Shown piece after piece: positions 60,011-64,000 of a stretch of 64,000 nt of DNA. Each line of letters opens with the position of its first letter. Position 1 is the first letter of the stretch. The notes under the pieces are model-generated. The model was given only the letters and a program-made list of their open reading frames with translations. It had not been told where the DNA came from and did not search any database. Location: positions 147,531-211,530 of the forward strand of contig NGBS01001168.1 in assembly GCA_002245135.1 (NCBI GenBank). The letters run 5' to 3'. Both the position numbers and the translations under genes were made by a program. The stretch is from Proteromonas lacertae (Eukaryota > Sar > Bigyra > Opalinata > Proteromonadidae).

Positions 60011-63000
60011 TCACTACTAATACAAATAGTATTATAAAAATTAAAACATAAAATCCAAATATAACATATATAGCTACTAAACAATCATCACTATATTCAA
60101 AATATCTTATTGTTGGACCATTATAACATTCTTCATTTGTCTCTTTGTATGGTATTATCATATAACTCAAATCTGGATAAATCTTTATTAAACTATGAGC
60201 TTGAGTTATTTCACTTAAATATAATTCATGACTGATTGTATTACTTTCACTTCCTTCAATATGACCAAATGCACAAGACAATGATATACTCTGAAATAAG
60301 ATTTGAGTGTAAAGTATTATATTCTTATCATTCCTCTCTAATCCATCTTCATCAATTACTTTTAATGCATTATTGTAACGATCTAAAAATGATCTAAATA
60401 CACAATCTAATGCAGCTATTGCTTCAGATACTTTGATTTCTGAACCTACACGTTTTTTAACAAATTCTTCAAATAATAAAACAGATATATCTCGAACATC
60501 ACCATTATATGATGATATTATCAGAAAATTTGTTAAATTATTGTCCAAGTCTTTATCAAGGTAATAATATTCATAATTGTATAATAAATGATTATATCTT
60601 CCCATTGGAATTGAATGATTAAAGTAAATCGTTAAAAATTCTTTCAATACTGATTCTTTTAGAAAATTCAATATTATTGTACTTGTTTCGCTTGATATTA
60701 AATCAGAGTAGAATGTTTCAAAATCTTCTTCCATATCAGTGAAATTTAAACCAAAATTATATTCTTCCATTTTTGTAGATGTTTCATTTATCTCATTCTT
60801 TATACTTTCAATAAATTTTAATTCATTTTCATCATTATAAATAAACATTATTCGAGAACATTTGATCCTTTCTAAATAGCTTAATGTAATATTCTTATAA
60901 TGGTTTAAAGGAAAAGAATAACCTATAACATATTTATTACAATCTCTTTCTTCTACTTTGGCTATACTGAAGAATAATTGTTCTCCTGTATTATTCATTT
61001 TTCTAACTACCAAATCATGACAATACACTGAAGGACATCCAAATATAAAATTAACTTCATCATTTGATAGGAGTTTCTTCACTTTTGATTCATCTTCAGA
61101 AGTGTGATATAATATAACTATTTCAATTATAAACTTGTTTTCATTTGCATTTTTATCAAATATCAATACATTCATTTCTAATAACAACAATTTTGATAAC
61201 TTCTTATAGATTGGGTAATAATCCAATACTAAACCAACATGCATTGGATTGAGAAATTTCTCTGTCTGTAATGGTATAGGAGATAACATTGTTGAATAAT
61301 CTGTAATATCAACCTTCTTATGATTCTTATCAACAACTCCTTTATATAGTCTTCTTTGCACATAACAACTATTTTGAACATATAATAAACCAGATGGAGA
61401 TTGATATTCATGATATCGTATCGATTTCATTATCACTTCTGGATCTATTGATAGACTGTTATTAACCACTTGAACCCATAAATTTATCATTGAATATATT
61501 ATTTCTAAATTTGCTATAGAATAGAAAGATGCTGAATCGGGATAACTATCATACAAATATGAATTGAATTCTTCAACTTCAGAATTTAAAAAAGGGTAAT
61601 TTTGTTCAGATAATGATCTGGTATAAGTTGATATGTAATTCCATCCATCTATCACCATAAAATCACTTTCATCATATCTATTTAATTCGATTATAAAAAA
61701 GTATATGTCTTTATAAGTGAATAATTGAATGTAGGATAGTATGTTAAAAGTCTCTTTGTTATATGTTGCTAAATAAAGGACTGCACAACTTCCATTATTG
61801 GAATAAATACTACATTTTGACAATTCATTCTTTATATAGAATATATCATTTTTTATTTTTTCCAAAAATATCATTTACATATAAAAACTTATAACCAATA
61901 TCTGAAACATTATATAATCCTAACATATAATCAAATGTTTCTACTCTTTCTTCTTCAATTATTATATATATAAAATCAGATATTGGAAGACTGAATTTAT
62001 ATAGATTATTTCCATATACACTAGTAGCTGAACCACCATTTAAAATATACTTTGATTCTACTTCTATAGCAGAATCTAAATTGAAAATTGCTATTTTGAA
62101 TTTTTCAGATATTCTATCTAGACTATCACTGCTTGCATTGAATGGAATTGTCATAAATATAACTGATAAACCAATATCATTATTATCATCCAAAAAACGA
62201 AACTAATTCATCTCCAAAATCTTTGTCAATTTCATAACTTCCAAAATATAAGTTGATATTATATTGTTTCAAAAATTCGGAAGATTGTTGAAGAACATAA
62301 AGTCTATCTAATAATGTGTAAACTAATGAAATTGTTAAACTATATTTCTTTCGAAAGAATATTCCTATATTCAAAGGCAGCAATTCAAATATACCAATTG
62401 AATTTCTTGCATCACATCTTTTTAAACTATCTCTACCAATAAATATATCATTAGTTATTCTCATTATTTTTACTTCATCTTTTTGGTTTATATATTAAAA
62501 CAATATTCTTTTCAAAGTGATTATTATTATTAATCTTTACTTCACCTTCTATTGTATTTACTATACTTTCATATAAATATGATCTATATGTGTTATAATC
62601 ACAACTATCTGATATTTCATTGCTTTACATATTATTAACATGGTTGAGAATAATGAAGATATACTATAATCTTCTACACTTGGATCTAATACAGCTTTGC
62701 TATGTATATCATCTAATAACAAATAATAAAGCTTTGACAATTCATTATTTTCTATTCTTTTTATTGGAACACTGTTTACTGTACTAAAAAATACATTTGA
62801 ACAATGAGGATGAGTAAAACTAGATATAACTATTATTGTTGATTGATAAATATCTTCAATATTTTTCACTTTTTCCAAGAATAGTTCTTTTATTTCATCA
62901 TTTTGTTCAAAGAAAATATAATATAAACCACCATGAACAGAATTATTTGCAATATTTTCCCATTTTAAACTAAATTTATCTAAATCACTATCATATTGCT

Positions 63001-64000
63001 TATAAACTATATTTACATCATAATGATTTGATAAATCATCTACAGTTTTATAATAATCAGCATATTTTGGATCTATAAAGAACAGTCCTTTACCATAGGT
63101 ACTAAAACTGTACTGTCGAGTATAATATTCAAATCGATCATTAAGATATACTTCTGGAAATAAACCATTTACATATACATTCTCAGAACATTCATTGTTT
63201 ATTCTATCAGATAAGACAAATATTGGGTTTTCATTCTTTAATGAAGAATTGTAAATAAAATCAGAACATAACATCTTTGGAGATACAAATATCATCAAGT
63301 CATAAGAAGAATCAGATAAAAATTCATTTATAAGATTAACACATTTCTGACGATTCATTCATTCTTTTAACATAAGGAACAAATATTACATTACTATCAT
63401 TAGATCTGCTTAGATAATTGAATAATAACTCACTGAACATTATTAAGGATATATCAACGTCATTTGAATCTATCAACAGATATACATCAACAATATCTTG
63501 TTTAGAAGTAAAAAAGTTACATTGTAAATTATCTTCTATGATTGGTTCTATATAGACTTTATATTCAATAATAGTGTTAAACTTTTCTGTTAAATCAAAT
63601 TTTCTACGAATGTAATTATTTGCATTGAAAGATAATTCTTTTGAGAATGATGTAAATGTTTTCGTATAGATTACTTCATAAAACTTTCTCTATTATGGAT
63701 ATCTTGTGCATTTAATTCTTTAATTGCTTCAAATATTATTTCTAGTGATGAATAAGGATAATATAATCTGTAAGATTCTTCACCATTAGTTTTATAATAC
63801 TCTTGTGTTATTTTCATTGAATCAATTATATCATTAAAACGATAGAATGAAACATAATACATATAATTATACAAACCACTATTCAAAATTTCATAGTTAT
63901 TATTTGTATCTATTGGAATTGATATTATTTCACTATTAAATAAGACTTTTAAAGATAATGTAAACTGAGATATATCATCTTTTGTTCTTAAAAATAAGAT
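57227..64000. repeat. Long inverted repeat, arms about 2.78 kb within the window, 1.2-kb spacer
   Basis: The left arm (about 57227-60002) matches the reverse complement of 61223-64000. Anchor pairs are 57341 with 63886 and 60000 with 61225. The two-base drift between these anchors equals the net of the six indels seen. The right arm continues beyond the window, and the left arm may reach back to about 55.6 kb. The spacer 60003-61222 is single-copy and coding on the minus strand. Confidence 0.85.
59973..64000 (-). pseudogene. Periplasmic-binding-protein array receptor, right copy with C-terminal membrane helix, frame-disrupted
   Basis: Read on the minus strand, this repeats the left copy nearly base for base from the window end to 61225. 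It then continues with a fifth module (GLVLDYYPIYKKLSKLL and on) and ends with a membrane helix (VIFGFYVLIFIILFVLVVIN). It runs into antisense of the left arm and stops at ILNQHALD. Compared with the left copy it has six single-base indels, four gains and two losses, each in a short base run, near 63688, 63350, 62620, 62481, 62205 and 61860. It also has at least one substitution (Ala to Val). It is a decaying duplicate or a poorly corrected assembly end. Confidence 0.7.

Noticed and set aside
1-64000. CRISPR array, insertion sequence or integrated virus
   Set aside because: No regularly spaced direct repeats, transposase, reverse transcriptase, capsid or integrase sequence was recognised. The genes and introns are of eukaryotic nuclear type.

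Overview
The window is AT-rich nuclear DNA from a flagellated, free-living-type protist. Genes are densely packed on both strands and most are broken by very short introns, mostly 27-52 nt, that begin GTAT/GTAA and end in TAG, TAAG or CAG. Proteins carry long Asn, Gln, Ser and Asp/Glu tracts. TAA, TAG and TGA all act as stops, so the code looks standard. A ciliary gene set (KATNIP, a polycystin-type channel, an LRRC9-like protein) implies a cilium or flagellum. I cannot place the lineage more precisely.

Layout, left to right. 0-3.2 kb: a frame-disrupted, lidless HSP70 (-) and an ABHD13-type hydrolase (+). 3.3-6.6 kb: a poly-Q coiled-coil protein (+). 6.7-10.3 kb: three members (two readable, one decayed) of a Cys-rich zinc-domain family (-). 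10.5-12.9 kb: two tandem MGRN1/LOG2-like RING ligases (-). 13-14.3 kb: an LRR protein (-). 14.5-19.6 kb: KATNIP with DUF4457 repeats (-). 19.7-21.4 kb: a coiled-coil protein (-). 21.6-25 kb: a chromodomain protein (-). 26.2-28.1 kb: Ecdysoneless/SGT1 (-), divergent by 64 bp from a polycystin channel with two RyR repeats at 28.1-33.2 kb (+). 33.4-40.2 kb: five more zinc-domain genes (+). 40.3-42.5 kb: an SCFD2-like SM protein (+). 42.6-43.5 kb: an MRH-EGF receptor (-). 44-44.7 kb: CK2 beta (+). 44.8-45.4 kb: prefoldin 5 (-). 45.5-47.9 kb: an LRRC9-like protein (-). 47.9-50.8 kb: a UFD1 fusion (+). 50.9-52.5 kb: LSG1 (+). 52.6-53.7 kb: a decayed gene. 54-55.5 kb: an HMG-box protein (+). 55.6-64 kb: a giant receptor-like gene present twice, as an inverted repeat running off the window end.

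The most unusual parts are four. (1) The terminal inverted repeat: two copies of a periplasmic-binding-protein array gene face each other and share one 1.2-kb C-terminal segment. (2) The zinc-domain family of eight loci, whose left cluster looks like an inverted segmental copy of the right one. (3) Two recurring promoter motifs (GCTTGA type and TAGTCGTTT type) close to start codons. (4) The fusion of a polycystin channel to RyR repeats. Single-base frame breaks are concentrated in HSP70, the zinc family and the right arm of the inverted repeat, with single cases in KATNIP and LSG1. Both real decay and uncorrected long-read errors remain possible.
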